Assembly: GCF_013911965.1 (NCBI RefSeq)
Contig: NZ_JACESE010000001.1
Location: 248,001-312,000 of the forward strand
Direction: 5' to 3'
Source: Phenylobacterium sp.
Lineage (GTDB): Bacteria; Pseudomonadota; Alphaproteobacteria; Caulobacterales; Caulobacteraceae
Length of the DNA stretch: 64,000 bases
How positions within the stretch are numbered: the first letter of the stretch is position 1; every line of letters begins with the position of its first letter. Below the pieces are notes generated by a model, which had not been told where the DNA came from, made no database searches, and saw nothing but the letters and a program-made list of their open reading frames with translations. Shown in pieces: positions 18,160 through 28,136 of this stretch. The translations under genes and the position numbers were made by a program.

Positions 18160-19215
18160 TCAGAGCAGGACGAGAGCGGCGATCCCGCTGGCGTCAGGGT
18201 CGTTAAAGAGGGTGCGGTCGAGCACGCCCTCGGGCAGCTCGGCGTCGCCGCCGTGGAAGACGGCGAGCGTGGCGGTCAGCCGGCGGATGACGCCGAACCG
18301 GTATCGGGTGGTCACGGCCAGGACGCCTTCGGGTGCGCCGACGTCTTCCAGGCCCGGCCGGATTTCGACCGGCGCCGCGCCGGCCATCAGCACGCCGCAG
18401 ACGAAGCCCGGCGGCAGGGTGTCGATGTAGCAGATGGCCCGCTCATCGCTGGTGAAGACCAGCATCTTGCGGTCGTCGGCGGCCGAGAGGACGTGGCTCT
18501 GGGCGGCGATCTCCTGCTCGGCCAGGTCCAGGGTAAGCGCCACGCTCGCCTGATAGAGCGGCCCCAAAACGTCCAGTTCGGCCCGCACGGCGTCGGAGAC
18601 CGGCTTGTCGGCGTCGGCCGTGTTGTCGACGTTGCTGAGCCCGAGATCGCCCTTGTCATAGGCCAGAGCCACCTTCAGGGCCGCTCGGCTGATGGCGCCC
18701 TGCAGGCCGACGACGGAGACCACCTGGTCGGTGTTGTCGATCTTGTCCCAGGTCAGGCCATTAGAGGCGATCAGATCGCCCACCTGCCAGTCGGCCTCGC
18801 CGTCGATCGGCGTCCCGCCGGCGACGGTGACCTTGTAGTAGTGCCCCTTGTTGGCGGCCGAGGCGGCGGGAATCGCCGGCGTGTTCGTCGCCGCGTTCCA
18901 GACCCCCTGATAGCTCATGGCCCCCAGCACGGCGGCCGGCAGTTGGGAGGTCGGCACCTTCCCGTCCGCCCCCAGGCTCGGATAGCCATTGGCGACGCCG
19001 CGCTTGGCGGCGTTCTCCGGCACGAAGCCGCCATCCTTGATCCGCGTGCCCGTGGCGCCGTCGAACAGGGCGACGTTGCCGTTGGTCGCGCCGACCGGGC
19101 CGTCCACGCTGCCCGAGGAGAGACCCTGCGGCCCCTCGACGCCGGCGATCACGATGGTGCGGCCCTCGGCGACCAGCTGGTCGGGCTCGATGAGCGTGAC
19201 GACTTTCGTGGTCAT
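18160..19215 (-). CDS. Phage tail fibre protein
   Basis: 351 residues. YPSLGADGKVPTSQLPAAVLG is a motif seen again and again in phage tail fibres, where it precedes a trimeric shaft. Also visible are VGATNGNVALFDGATGTRIKDGG and YYKVTVAGGTPIDGEADWQVGD, which are typical of carbohydrate-binding fibre repeats. The C-terminal 150 residues probably form the tip domain. The role is host recognition at the virion tail. Confidence 0.65.
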   Translation of the reverse strand: MTTKVVTLIEPDQLVAEGRTIVIAGVEGPQGLSSGSVDGPVGATNGNVALFDGATGTRIKDGGFVPENAAKRGVANGYPSLGADGKVPTSQLPAAVLGAMSYQGVWNAATNTPAIPAASAANKGHYYKVTVAGGTPIDGEADWQVGDLIASNGLTWDKIDNTDQVVSVVGLQGAISRAALKVALAYDKGDLGLSNVDNTADADKPVSDAVRAELDVLGPLYQASVALTLDLAEQEIAAQSHVLSAADDRKMLVFTSDERAICYIDTLPPGFVCGVLMAGAAPVEIRPGLEDVGAPEGVLAVTTRYRFGVIRRLTATLAVFHGGDAELPEGVLDRTLFNDPDASGIAALVLL

Positions 19216-19217
19216 CC

Positions 19218-19550
19218 TCAGAGCCCCTTCTGGATCTTGGCCGTGGCCAGGAAGGTATGGCGGTCGACTGTCGAGGCGGCGGGCCGCACGTTCAGCTCCA
19301 GGCGGGCATCGCCGGCGGGCCAGGTCTCGGTCACCGCCTCAGGGATGGTCCAGGTGACGACGTGGGCGTCGACCGAGACGTACTGGCTGAGATCGACGGC
19401 CTGGATGTGAGGCGGCTTCAGTATGAGACGGATATCCATCTCGCTGACGTCATCGGGGCTCTCCTCGGAGCCCAGGTAGAACTCGACGCTTTCGGCCCAG
19501 CCGGCCGAGGTGAGCACGTGGTAGGCTTTGGCGCGGTTGGCGACGCCCAT
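19218..19550 (-). CDS. Hypothetical phage tail-region protein
   Basis: 110 residues (MGVANRAKAYHVLTSAGWAE), predicted mainly beta with a few helices. It lies between two fibre genes with only 1-2 bases of spacing and is therefore co-translated with them. No family is recognised. Confidence 0.5.
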   Translation of the reverse strand: MGVANRAKAYHVLTSAGWAESVEFYLGSEESPDDVSEMDIRLILKPPHIQAVDLSQYVSVDAHVVTWTIPEAVTETWPAGDARLELNVRPAASTVDRHTFLATAKIQKGL

Positions 19551-19551
19551 G

Positions 19552-20178
19552 TCAGTCGAGCCTCACGATGATGATCTCGCCATTGCCGCCGGCCTGGCAG
19601 GGATTGTTGTTGTTGAGGGAGCCGCCGGCCCCGACGCCGGCGACCGTGTCGGCCGGATTGGTGGGTGGGCCGTCGCCGCCCTTCAGGCCGTCAAGCCCGG
19701 GCGCGCCGGCCCCGCCGTTGACGGAAGGGCTGGCCGCGCCGCCGTCTGCGCCCAGGCCAGGCTGGCCGCCGGCCGAGCCGGCGAGGTTCAGGTCGCCGCC
19801 TTCGGCCACGCCGCCTTGGCCGACCAGGCCGCCGGCCGGCTGCCCGCCCTTGCCGCCACGCACCACCCGGCCGTCGGCGAAGGTCGCCGTGGTGTCGGTC
19901 GCCGTGTTCAGCGCGCCGCGGCCGATCGCCAGGACGACGGCTTCGCCGGCCAGGACGTGGCGGGTGACTACGGCGAGCCCGCCCGACCCGCCGCCGCTCG
20001 GCACGGTGTTCAGCGCCCAACCGCCCGGGCCGCGCACATAGAACTTCCAGCGGCCCGTCGCCGGGCAGACCCAGGTCGCCGCCCCCGGCCCGAACCGGAA
20101 GACGGCGACGCTGAGCGCCTGGCCAGAACGGCTGGCGTTCATGCGCTGGGAAACGCGCCGGGAGCGCAAACTCCGCAT
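19552..20178 (-). CDS. Glycine-rich phage tail protein
   Basis: 208 residues from ATG 20178, which overlaps the upstream stop. After a basic N-terminus and the segment WVCPATGRWKFYVRGPGGW, the protein is extremely rich in Gly, Asn and Ala (VSG-like runs such as GAGGSLNNNNPCQAGGNGE) and ends IIIVRLD. Glycine-rich domains of this kind, closing with a short beta strand, occur at the tips of many phage fibres. It is likely a receptor-binding or fibre-tip protein. Confidence 0.6.
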   Translation of the reverse strand: MRSLRSRRVSQRMNASRSGQALSVAVFRFGPGAATWVCPATGRWKFYVRGPGGWALNTVPSGGGSGGLAVVTRHVLAGEAVVLAIGRGALNTATDTTATFADGRVVRGGKGGQPAGGLVGQGGVAEGGDLNLAGSAGGQPGLGADGGAASPSVNGGAGAPGLDGLKGGDGPPTNPADTVAGVGAGGSLNNNNPCQAGGNGEIIIVRLD

Positions 20179-20606
20179 CAGGCGGCCTCGACCTGGAACT
20201 CTTCGATCTCGGCGTCGAAGACGATGCCGGCCGCCAGCTGGACGCCGATGGCCACCCAGATCTGGTCGCCGGCCTGGCACTTCAGCGGCACCGAGTCCGA
20301 CCAGCCGAGATCGGTCTCGATGATGTGGGCCGTCGCGGTGAGGTTGGCCGCGTTCATGGTGCGCGCCCTGATCAGCTGGGCCACGGTCGGCGCGGCGGGC
20401 TTCACGCGGTAGACGGCCAGCCGCGTGGCCGTGACGGTCCCCCGCGGATTGGCGGTGATCTTGGTGATCAGGGCGCCGCCATCGCCGGCTTCGTAGAGCA
20501 GGACCGCGTCGTCCACATTGGCGTCGTCAGCTTTGGCGGCCGTGCAGATCGCCTGGGCGGTCTTGATCGCCTGGGGATAGGGGATGTCGTTGACTTTGAG
20601 GGCCAT
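20178..20606 (-). CDS. Hypothetical phage tail-region protein
   Basis: 142 residues (MALKVNDIPYPQAIKTAQAI). The C-terminal half (GWSDSVPLKCQAGDQIWVAIG) resembles the beta sandwich of small tail-associated proteins. It lies in the middle of a run of overlapping tail genes. No specific family is recognised. Confidence 0.5.
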   Translation of the reverse strand: MALKVNDIPYPQAIKTAQAICTAAKADDANVDDAVLLYEAGDGGALITKITANPRGTVTATRLAVYRVKPAAPTVAQLIRARTMNAANLTATAHIIETDLGWSDSVPLKCQAGDQIWVAIGVQLAAGIVFDAEIEEFQVEAA

Positions 20607-20609
20607 GGG

Positions 20610-20936
20610 TCAGCTCACCGAGAGGCAGAAGAGGAACTTGGCCCGGCGCTCGAGCGCGTCGATCCGGGCGGGGTCGATGGCGGCGGCGAAGCCGGCGGCC
20701 TCGTCGGCCGAGGCTTGGGCAGCGCCGGCGGCAAGGGCCGCGGCCTGGGCGTTGCCTTCGACGGAGAGGACCAGGTTCACCGCGCTGGCGATGTCGCTGG
20801 CCACCGCGCCCACGTCGGCCAGGGCGGCCGGGAAGTTGGTCACGTGGCCGTTGCCGGCCAGGCCGCCGGGATTGGCCGGCGAGATCAGACCGGAGTTGTA
20901 GTAGCCGTCGGCCAGGCGCTCGAGGGCGGTGCTCAT
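20610..20936 (-). CDS. Hypothetical alanine-rich phage tail-region protein
   Basis: 108 residues. The middle is an Ala-rich helix (AAALAAGAAQASADEAAGFAA) followed by IDALERRAKFLFCLSVS at the C-terminus, so a helical bundle or coiled coil is likely. The start overlaps the end of the upstream gene by four bases. Confidence 0.5.
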   Translation of the reverse strand: MSTALERLADGYYNSGLISPANPGGLAGNGHVTNFPAALADVGAVASDIASAVNLVLSVEGNAQAAALAAGAAQASADEAAGFAAAIDPARIDALERRAKFLFCLSVS

Positions 20937-21802
20937 GCCAGGATCTCGCTGAAGGTGGCGGCCAGCTGGTGGGCGTGCTCGTAGGTGAAGCGCGGCCCGG
21001 GCGGCTGCTCGAAGTTGGCGGGGAAGGTCTCGCGCACCCGCGTCGGCTCATGGTCGGCGTCAGGCATGAAGATGACCGGGCGCGTCACCCGCACCCGCGC
21101 CGCGGCGTCGAACCAGCGATAGGCCTCGGTCGTCGTCAGGCCGGCATAGGTGACGGCGAGCTGCCGGCGCGGATCGCGCTCCTCGTTGAAGCGACGGCCA
21201 GACGGCCCTTCCTCGACCTGGTCGCGGGCCTTGAGCGTCAGGCTGCGGCCGCGCTCGTAGTTGAAGGCCGGCGACCAGCTGGACGCGATCCAGAGGCCGC
21301 CGAGGTCGAACCAGCCGTCGGGATGGGTGACGTCGTCGATCTCGATCCGGACCGCCGCGGCCAGCACCGGCTCGGGCGTGATCCAGAGATGCCGCGGGAA
21401 GAGGTCGATCTCCTCCTCCGTGATCTGGCCCGTCCACCAGTTGGACGCTTCCCATTCGAGCGCCGCGGAGTCGAAGAGCCGGCCGTAGACGTCGGTCCAG
21501 TCCGTCTGCAGGGCGGGCTCATCCCAGGTCCCGCCGACGCCGCGCACCGTCAGGCGGAAACGGGCCGCGAGGCTCAGCGTGTGGAAGAGCAGCGCCAGGA
21601 AGTTGATCGCCCGCGGCGCGGCCAGCTCCGCCTCGAACCAGCAGCTCTCCAGGTCGGTGGCGTCGAGCTGGCGGGACGGGGCGGCCACATAGCGGTCGTC
21701 AGTGGTCAGGTTGGTCAGCGGAAGATCCGTCGACCAGGTCGAGCCGCCGGTCAGCGTCGCCGTCCTGGCCAGGTTGATGTCGGTGATCTTGCCCAGCGCC
21801 AT
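20933..21802 (-). CDS. Phage tail protein, possible carbohydrate-binding
   Basis: 289 residues from ATG 21802, two bases after the upstream stop. The N-terminal half (GSTWSTDLPLTNLTTDDRYV, then ESCWFEAELAAPRAINFLAL) reads like a discoidin-type beta sandwich as found in tail-tip proteins. The C-terminal half contains TEAYRWFDAAARVRVTRPV. Siphoviruses of alphaproteobacteria often carry such a gene after the tape measure and hub proteins. The function is inferred from position. Confidence 0.55.
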   Translation of the reverse strand: MALGKITDINLARTATLTGGSTWSTDLPLTNLTTDDRYVAAPSRQLDATDLESCWFEAELAAPRAINFLALLFHTLSLAARFRLTVRGVGGTWDEPALQTDWTDVYGRLFDSAALEWEASNWWTGQITEEEIDLFPRHLWITPEPVLAAAVRIEIDDVTHPDGWFDLGGLWIASSWSPAFNYERGRSLTLKARDQVEEGPSGRRFNEERDPRRQLAVTYAGLTTTEAYRWFDAAARVRVTRPVIFMPDADHEPTRVRETFPANFEQPPGPRFTYEHAHQLAATFSEILA

Positions 21803-21804
21803 GG

Positions 21805-23361
21805 TCAGCCCCACAGCGTCCAGACGACGCGGTCGCGGCCAGGCCGGAACAGCTCCTCGCCGATCAGCACGAAGCGCTCATCGATGCCGCGCGGCGGATA
21901 GACCAGGCGCACCGTGGCGCCCAGCGGCACGGCCAGGACATCGGCGTCGAGCTGCAGGGTCACTCGGTACTGCTGCCGCGGCTGGCCGTCGGGGCGCAGG
22001 CCGAAGAGGACGAGCAGCTGGTCGGCCAGGGCTTGGGCGGCCGCCTCCTGGCGCAGGGCCGTCGTGACCTCGAGCTTGCGCCAGGTCGAAGGCCGCCGCG
22101 CCTTCAGCTCGGCGTCGGAGGCGGTCGCCCAGCGGTGCTCTTCGGCCAGGGCGGCTTCGGTGGCGGTGTCCCGCAACACCGGCGCCAGGTCGCCGCGGGA
22201 GAAAGTGGTGTAGATCCGGCCCCACCCCACGCGGGCCTCGGCCACCGGCAGCGGCGCGGCCTCATCGCCGGCCAGCGCCACGACCTGGTCGGCCTCGATG
22301 GCGAAGGTCTCGGCCGCCGCCGGCGGGCCGAAGAGGATGGCCTGCCAGACGCCCAGGCGGTCGGGCAGCAGGGCGGCCGGGACGGAGCGGGCGATCGCGG
22401 CAGCCGCATCGGACGTCCGCACGCCATCATTGGCCCAGATGCCCACCACGGCGTCGTGCGCGAGGCCGGCGATCGACTCGCCGATCCGCTCGGCCGCCAC
22501 GCCCGCGCGGGCCAGTAGGCGGGCGAGCACGAGGCCGGCGGTTTCGACATAGCCGCCTTCGGCGTCGCCCTTCAGGCCGAAGGTGACTGTGCCGACGGGG
22601 TCGCCGTTGAGCTTCAGGAGGCCGCGCGACAGGTCGGTGACATAGGACGCCGCCGCCGGCAGGGCCGCATCGAAGGCCCCGCCCGCCAGATCGCCCTGGT
22701 CGGCATAGCCAGCCGCGCCGCCGCGGTCGAAGATCTGCTCGGATCCGGCCGCCAGCCCGTCGTGCAGCTGGTAGACGCGCGCGCCGGCATTGACCTGAGG
22801 GGCCGGCAGGTGGGCGTCGCGAAGATCTCCGAGCGCCAGCGGCTTGGCCCGGCCCTTCAGCCCGTCGGCCGCGCCCTCGTAGAGAACGCCGGCCTCGCCG
22901 TTCGTGCCGGCATAGGTCTCCGGATTGGCGGCGCGATCGAGCTCGATCCGCGCGTCGTAGAGGGCGATGCGGGCGCGCGACGGCGCGCTCGAGCTCACGC
23001 CCATGGTGGGGGCCGTGGCTTCGCCGGCGAACACGGGGACGGCCGTGGCGAAGTCTGAGCCCGCCTCCCAGCGCCAGACCCGCACGCCGCCCCAGCTGTG
23101 GCCACGATAGGCGTCCAGGCCGCCGTCGGCGTTGGCCAGCGTCATGACGCCCAGGCCGATGCCGGGCGAGAGCGAGGCGAGATCCTCGAAGAGGTCCCGG
23201 CGCAGGCTGGGCGGCTCGATCAGCCGGTCGTCCCAGGCGGTGTTCGGCCGAAGGCTGTCGTTCGGCCCGAACGGCCGCACGGCGCGGTCGGCGAACCGCA
23301 GGGTGTGGGCCTGGCCCTCCGGGCTCGTCAGGTCCACCTCGACCAGGATCACCGCGCTCAT
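21805..23361 (-). CDS. Phage tail hub / tip protein
   Basis: 518 residues. It follows the tape-measure gene directly (4-base overlap), the position of the distal tail or hub protein in siphoviruses. The N-terminal part (MSAVILVEVDLTSPEGQAHT) recalls distal-tail proteins. The long C-terminal part carries repeated beta segments and ends in RFVLIGEELFRPGRDRVVWTLWG. No enzymatic motif was found. It probably initiates tail-tube assembly together with the tape measure. Confidence 0.55.
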   Translation of the reverse strand: MSAVILVEVDLTSPEGQAHTLRFADRAVRPFGPNDSLRPNTAWDDRLIEPPSLRRDLFEDLASLSPGIGLGVMTLANADGGLDAYRGHSWGGVRVWRWEAGSDFATAVPVFAGEATAPTMGVSSSAPSRARIALYDARIELDRAANPETYAGTNGEAGVLYEGAADGLKGRAKPLALGDLRDAHLPAPQVNAGARVYQLHDGLAAGSEQIFDRGGAAGYADQGDLAGGAFDAALPAAASYVTDLSRGLLKLNGDPVGTVTFGLKGDAEGGYVETAGLVLARLLARAGVAAERIGESIAGLAHDAVVGIWANDGVRTSDAAAAIARSVPAALLPDRLGVWQAILFGPPAAAETFAIEADQVVALAGDEAAPLPVAEARVGWGRIYTTFSRGDLAPVLRDTATEAALAEEHRWATASDAELKARRPSTWRKLEVTTALRQEAAAQALADQLLVLFGLRPDGQPRQQYRVTLQLDADVLAVPLGATVRLVYPPRGIDERFVLIGEELFRPGRDRVVWTLWG

Positions 23362-26300
23362 CTTGCCACCGCCGTTTTCAGGTAGGCGTTGCCGAGCCGC
23401 GTCTCGGTCGTCAGGTCGGCGACGCTGAAGGCCAGGCTGGCCATTGCGCCCTCAGTGGCGGTCAGCCGCTCGTCCATGACCGCCGGCAGGGCTTCGGCGG
23501 CCGCTCGAAGGGCCTTCAAGTCCTCCGTGAGCGCCCCATGATGGCGGTCGAGGACCGCGACGATGGCGCTGCGCAGCTCCACCAGGGCGGCCAGGTGCCG
23601 GTCGGTCTGCTGGCCCGCCGTATCTGCATAGAGCTGGCCGAGCGTCGGCAGGTTGACCACCAGCACGGGCGCCGCGGCCGAGGCGTCGTCGTTGGCCGGG
23701 TTCATCACCGCCAGGGCGGTGTTGGCCGAGATCTGGCTGAGCAGGGCCTGCAGCTCGCCCATGCCGGCGATCGTCGCTGGGGCAGCGGCCGAGGACGGCG
23801 CGGTGTAGTCGATCAGGCCGCCGACCTCGCCGCGCACGCGGTTGACCAGGGCCAGCCGATCCTGGGCCGAGAGCGTCGCCTCCCGGTCGGCCGAGAGCAG
23901 GCGGTCGGCATAGGCGGTCAGGTTCCCCAGCGCGTCGGTGTCCCCCATGCGGGCGGCGCGATAGACCTCCTCGTACTGCCGCAGCGCCTCGGCCCGCTCG
24001 GCCTGGGGCGACAGCTCGGCGAAGTCGGAGACGGCGAGTTGGTCGATCCACTGCTGCAGGCGCGGCGCCATGCGGGCGAAGGCCTCGGCCGTCTCGTCCG
24101 CCGCGCTCTTCAGCTCGCCGAAGACGTTGGCCAGCTCCAGTTGGCGGAGCAGCTCCAGCTGCTGCAGGACGTCGGGCGACAGGGCGCCCTGGGCGATCAG
24201 CGCCTCGGCCTCGGCCCGCATCTGGGCGATCTCGTCCTCGACTCGCTTGACCTTGAAGCCCTGGGGGTTGGTCAGCTCCAGGATGCGGTCCTCGATGGAG
24301 GTGCGCAGGCCTGCGGCCCGCTCCAGGGCCTCGCTGGCGCTGTCGGCCGCCTCGCCCAGGCGCTCGAGCGCGTCTTCCACCTGCAGGTCGCGCAGCTGGT
24401 CGATCTTGGTCAGGACGTCGCCGCTGACCAGGCCGGCGGTGATCAGCTCGTCCGCCTGGGCCTTCAGCGCCTGGTAGCTGGCCTCGATCGCCGCCAGCGC
24501 CTGCTTGCGCTCGAACTCGGCCGGGTTGGTCAGCTGCAGAATGGCGTCTTCGACCGACTCCGCGATGCTCCGGCCCGCGGCGATCTTGGTGGCGGCCTCT
24601 TCCAAGCTCTCAGCCTGCAGCACCACGCGCTTCTCGGCCTCAGAGAGGTCCGACGCGCCAGCCTCGATGGCGCGGATGATGGTGGCCCGCACGATCTCGG
24701 CCGCCAGCGCTTCCGGATCGTCGTAGTTGGAGAACTGAGCGCCGGTGTTGAACCCACCGCCGTCGCCGCCGAAATAGCCCTGGCCCAGCCTGCCGGTGTT
24801 CTTCCCTTGAACGTAGCCGATGGAGGTCGGGCCGCTGAACTGGGTCAGATCCAGCTTGAAGAGGTCCGCGGCGGCGTTGAGGCTCTGCACGATCGCCTGG
24901 GCGGCCGTGTTCATCTCCGACAACGGACCGTCGTCCAGTTCCTGCCCGCCCGTGACGGCGAACTGCCCATCCCGGACGCCGATGTCCGCCCGGGCATAGG
25001 GTCGCTTATCGTCCTTGAAGAGAGACCCGAGCGCCAGGCCAGCGATCGCGCCAATGGGCCCGAGGACAGCGGCGCTCATCATCATGGTGCCGAGGCCGCC
25101 AGCCAGCGCTGCACTCGCACCAAGGGCTGTAGCGGCATTGGCGACGCCAGCGCCAATCCAGCCGCCCGCCATGGTTCCGGCGAGTGCTCCGCCAGCGAGC
25201 GAGCCAGCGGTTGATAGGCCGAGGTCTAGGTTCTGATTCCCACTCCCGAGACCCATCGATTGGCCGATGGCAGACCCCACGGACTGACCAGCAATCGTGT
25301 TGCCGAGTAGCCTGCCAATGTCGGCGCCTTTGAGCCCGCCGATGGCCTGAGACAGGCCGCTGACCTCGCCCACGACGGCATTGATAATCAGCTCGATCGG
25401 CTCAGCCAGCAGCGAGTCATAGACCGCCTCGCGCAGCTTGCGCTCGGCATAGTCGGCGATCTGGTCGAAGCCGATCTCGCCCGACTCGATGAAGGCCGCG
25501 CGGAGATCTTCCTTCAGGCGGCCGATGGCCTGGGCCGACTCCTCTTCCTCCAGCTCGCGGCCGGCGAGGATGCGGGCGCGGATCTTCGCCTCCTCCTCGG
25601 TGAGACCGTTCATCTCGATCTGCTGGCGCAGCAGGATGTCGCGCGCGCGGCGCTCGATCTCGCGCTCGCGCACCGTCATGCGGGCGAGGTTCAGCTCGCG
25701 CTGGCGCTCCTCGTTGGCGGCGGCGAGGTCGCCGACGACGCGCTCCTCGTAGAGGGCCTCAGCCTTCTCCCGCAGCAGGGCGATCTGCTCGGCCGTGAGG
25801 GTGGTGCCGTGGCGCTCCAGCTCCTGGCGGACGAACTCTTCCTTCTGCCAGGCCAGGGTGGCCTTGATGCCGCCCTCGATCGCCTCGGTCCGCGCCCGCT
25901 CGGCCGCGATGCGGCGGTCCAGGTCCTGAACGGCGCCCGCCACCCGCTGGGCCTTGTCGGTGGCGATGGCCTGGCGCTCGCGCGCCTCGGCCGCAGCGAC
26001 CGCCGCGGCGGCGGCCTCCCGCTGGGCGCCGGAGAGTTCGCCCAGGCTCGTGACGCCCAGGTCCATCAGGACGCGCAGGCCCGCCTCCTTGACGGCCAGC
26101 GCCTCAAGCGCGGCCTCGCCCTGGGCCGCGGCCACGGACCGCTCCTCGAGGAGCTTCGTCTCCACCTTCAGCTGGGCGGCGATCTCGCGGGCGCGTTCGA
26201 GGCGGCGTTCGGCGGCGCGATCGGCCTTGCTGTCCTCAGCTGACCCGCCGCCGCCGTCGGCCGGCGGTCTCGGGGGCGCGAACGAGGCCGTGTCCCGCGC

Positions 26301-28136
26301 GATGGCTTCCTGCGCCAAGGCGGCGAGCTTGTCGGCCTCCGACTGCCGCTGGGCGATCTTGGCTTGCAGCGCCGCGACCGCTGGATCTTCCACCATGGAG
26401 GCCTTGGCCTCGGCGACGATGTCGGCCGGCAGCCCCGCCTCTCCCGCGCTGGCCGCCAGCAGGCCCATTGAGCGACTGCGGGTGCGCTCGGCCTCCTTCC
26501 GAAGGTCGGCGACGTCGGCTTGGGCGTCGGCGTGCCGGAGCAAAAGCTGGTTGACGAGGGCGTTCTTCGCCTGTGCGGCGACATAGGCGTACTTGTCGCC
26601 CAGGCCCGCGAGGGAGAACGCCAGGTCTTCGGTTGGTTTGACCGACTTGCCGGATTCGGACCCGAACTTGGCCAGCGCCTCGGCCGCGTCGAGGCCGGCC
26701 GCCTCGGCCTCGGCCAACGCGAGGCCGATCTGCAGAGACCGATCTTCGAAGGCCGCGCCCTCCTTTTGTGCGGCGGCCATCCGGTCCATCAGCCACCAGA
26801 CCACGCCGCCGGCGGCGGTGAAGGCGATGCCCCACGGCCCGCCCAGCAGCCCCACAATGCCGCTCGCCGCGGCATTGAAGCCCTGCATGCCCGGCGTGGC
26901 GTTGCGGGAGGCGAGCGCGAGCTGCGCTTTGGCAGCCGCGAGGCGCTGGGTCTGGGTGGTGCTGGCCACCAGGGCCGGAACGGCGCGGATCTCGGCTTGA
27001 ATCTGCGCGACCGTCGCCGCGGCGGCCTCCCGGGTGGCCATCGCCTCGGCCCGCGCGGCGGCCGTCTTGCGCAGGATCTCCGTCGTGACGCCGGCGAGGT
27101 ATCGGGCCAGCGTCAGCGTCGTCAGCGCGCCGGCGGCGAAGGTCACCGCCTCGATATGCTCCACCAGGAAGGCGGCGGCCTCGGCGGCCGTGCCGAAGGC
27201 CTCGCCCAGGGTCTGGCCCAGCTCGCGGGCGGCGGCCAGGGTCTCCGGGTCCTGGATCTCGGCGTTAAAGGCGGCCAGGCCTTCGGTCATGCCGGTCAGG
27301 AAGCCCTCGCCGCCGGCGGCGCTGAGATCGAATAGCGCGGTCTTGGTGGCGGCCATCTCCCGGCGCGCCAGCCCGAGCGGGGTGATCATCTGCGCTTGGA
27401 CGGCCTCGCCGAACTCGCTGCGCAGCTGCTGGGCGAACCTCGGCAGGAAGTCGCGGGCCAGCAGATCGCCGCTGGAGACCAGCTCGATAAAGGCCTCCGA
27501 CGTCAGGCCCATGGCCCGGGCGGCGATCTGGGTCGCGCCGGGAATGGCCTCGGCCAGTTGGCCGCGCACCTCCTCCATGGAGACCACGCCCTTGGACGCG
27601 ATCTGGCTGACGGCCTCGAGCGCGCGCTTCTGCTGCTCGGTGGAGCGGTTCAACGCCGTGCCGGCCTCCACCAGGCCGAGCCAGATCTCGCGCGTCGCCT
27701 CGCCGGCCAGCACGGTGCCGTTGGTGGCCCCGGCCAGGCTCATAAAGCCTTCCACCTGGTTCTGGACCACCAGGCCGAGCCGCTCCGACTCCTTGCGCAG
27801 GAAGGCGGTCTCGGCCGCCGCCCCTTGAGCGCCGCCGGCGACGGCCGACAGGCCGGTGGAGAAGCCCTGCGCCTGCTGCGCCGACTCCGACAGATGGCCG
27901 GCCAGCTCCCGCAGGCCCAGCGCCGCGAAGGCCGAGGCCAGACCCATGGCCGCCGTGCGGGCGCCGGTCGCCGAGCGTTCGAACCGGTCGGCCCCGGCCG
28001 CGGCGTTGGTAAGCCCGCCCTGGGCCGTGCGGCCCTTGGCCCCCACGCCCTCAAGGGCGCGCTCGGTCGACTGGGCGGCCGCGACGGCCCCCTTGGCGTC
28101 GCCGTCGATCCGCAGGCGGGCGCGAAGGTCGCTCAT
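23358..28136 (-). CDS. Phage tail tape-measure protein
   Basis: 1592 residues, the longest protein of the prophage. The N-terminal SMEEVRGQLAEAIPGATQIA is the signature of the tape-measure domain TIGR02675. Hydrophobic segments at about residues 430-455 (GLLGGPWGIAFTAAGGVVWWL) and near 985-1040 (Gly/Ala-rich) are typical of the portion that inserts into the host membrane. Long coiled coils rich in Ala, Glu and Arg fill the rest. The protein sets tail length and helps DNA entry. The size implies a long, flexible siphovirus tail. Confidence 0.93.
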   Translation of the reverse strand: MSDLRARLRIDGDAKGAVAAAQSTERALEGVGAKGRTAQGGLTNAAAGADRFERSATGARTAAMGLASAFAALGLRELAGHLSESAQQAQGFSTGLSAVAGGAQGAAAETAFLRKESERLGLVVQNQVEGFMSLAGATNGTVLAGEATREIWLGLVEAGTALNRSTEQQKRALEAVSQIASKGVVSMEEVRGQLAEAIPGATQIAARAMGLTSEAFIELVSSGDLLARDFLPRFAQQLRSEFGEAVQAQMITPLGLARREMAATKTALFDLSAAGGEGFLTGMTEGLAAFNAEIQDPETLAAARELGQTLGEAFGTAAEAAAFLVEHIEAVTFAAGALTTLTLARYLAGVTTEILRKTAAARAEAMATREAAAATVAQIQAEIRAVPALVASTTQTQRLAAAKAQLALASRNATPGMQGFNAAASGIVGLLGGPWGIAFTAAGGVVWWLMDRMAAAQKEGAAFEDRSLQIGLALAEAEAAGLDAAEALAKFGSESGKSVKPTEDLAFSLAGLGDKYAYVAAQAKNALVNQLLLRHADAQADVADLRKEAERTRSRSMGLLAASAGEAGLPADIVAEAKASMVEDPAVAALQAKIAQRQSEADKLAALAQEAIARDTASFAPPRPPADGGGGSAEDSKADRAAERRLERAREIAAQLKVETKLLEERSVAAAQGEAALEALAVKEAGLRVLMDLGVTSLGELSGAQREAAAAAVAAAEARERQAIATDKAQRVAGAVQDLDRRIAAERARTEAIEGGIKATLAWQKEEFVRQELERHGTTLTAEQIALLREKAEALYEERVVGDLAAANEERQRELNLARMTVREREIERRARDILLRQQIEMNGLTEEEAKIRARILAGRELEEEESAQAIGRLKEDLRAAFIESGEIGFDQIADYAERKLREAVYDSLLAEPIELIINAVVGEVSGLSQAIGGLKGADIGRLLGNTIAGQSVGSAIGQSMGLGSGNQNLDLGLSTAGSLAGGALAGTMAGGWIGAGVANAATALGASAALAGGLGTMMMSAAVLGPIGAIAGLALGSLFKDDKRPYARADIGVRDGQFAVTGGQELDDGPLSEMNTAAQAIVQSLNAAADLFKLDLTQFSGPTSIGYVQGKNTGRLGQGYFGGDGGGFNTGAQFSNYDDPEALAAEIVRATIIRAIEAGASDLSEAEKRVVLQAESLEEAATKIAAGRSIAESVEDAILQLTNPAEFERKQALAAIEASYQALKAQADELITAGLVSGDVLTKIDQLRDLQVEDALERLGEAADSASEALERAAGLRTSIEDRILELTNPQGFKVKRVEDEIAQMRAEAEALIAQGALSPDVLQQLELLRQLELANVFGELKSAADETAEAFARMAPRLQQWIDQLAVSDFAELSPQAERAEALRQYEEVYRAARMGDTDALGNLTAYADRLLSADREATLSAQDRLALVNRVRGEVGGLIDYTAPSSAAAPATIAGMGELQALLSQISANTALAVMNPANDDASAAAPVLVVNLPTLGQLYADTAGQQTDRHLAALVELRSAIVAVLDRHHGALTEDLKALRAAAEALPAVMDERLTATEGAMASLAFSVADLTTETRLGNAYLKTAVAR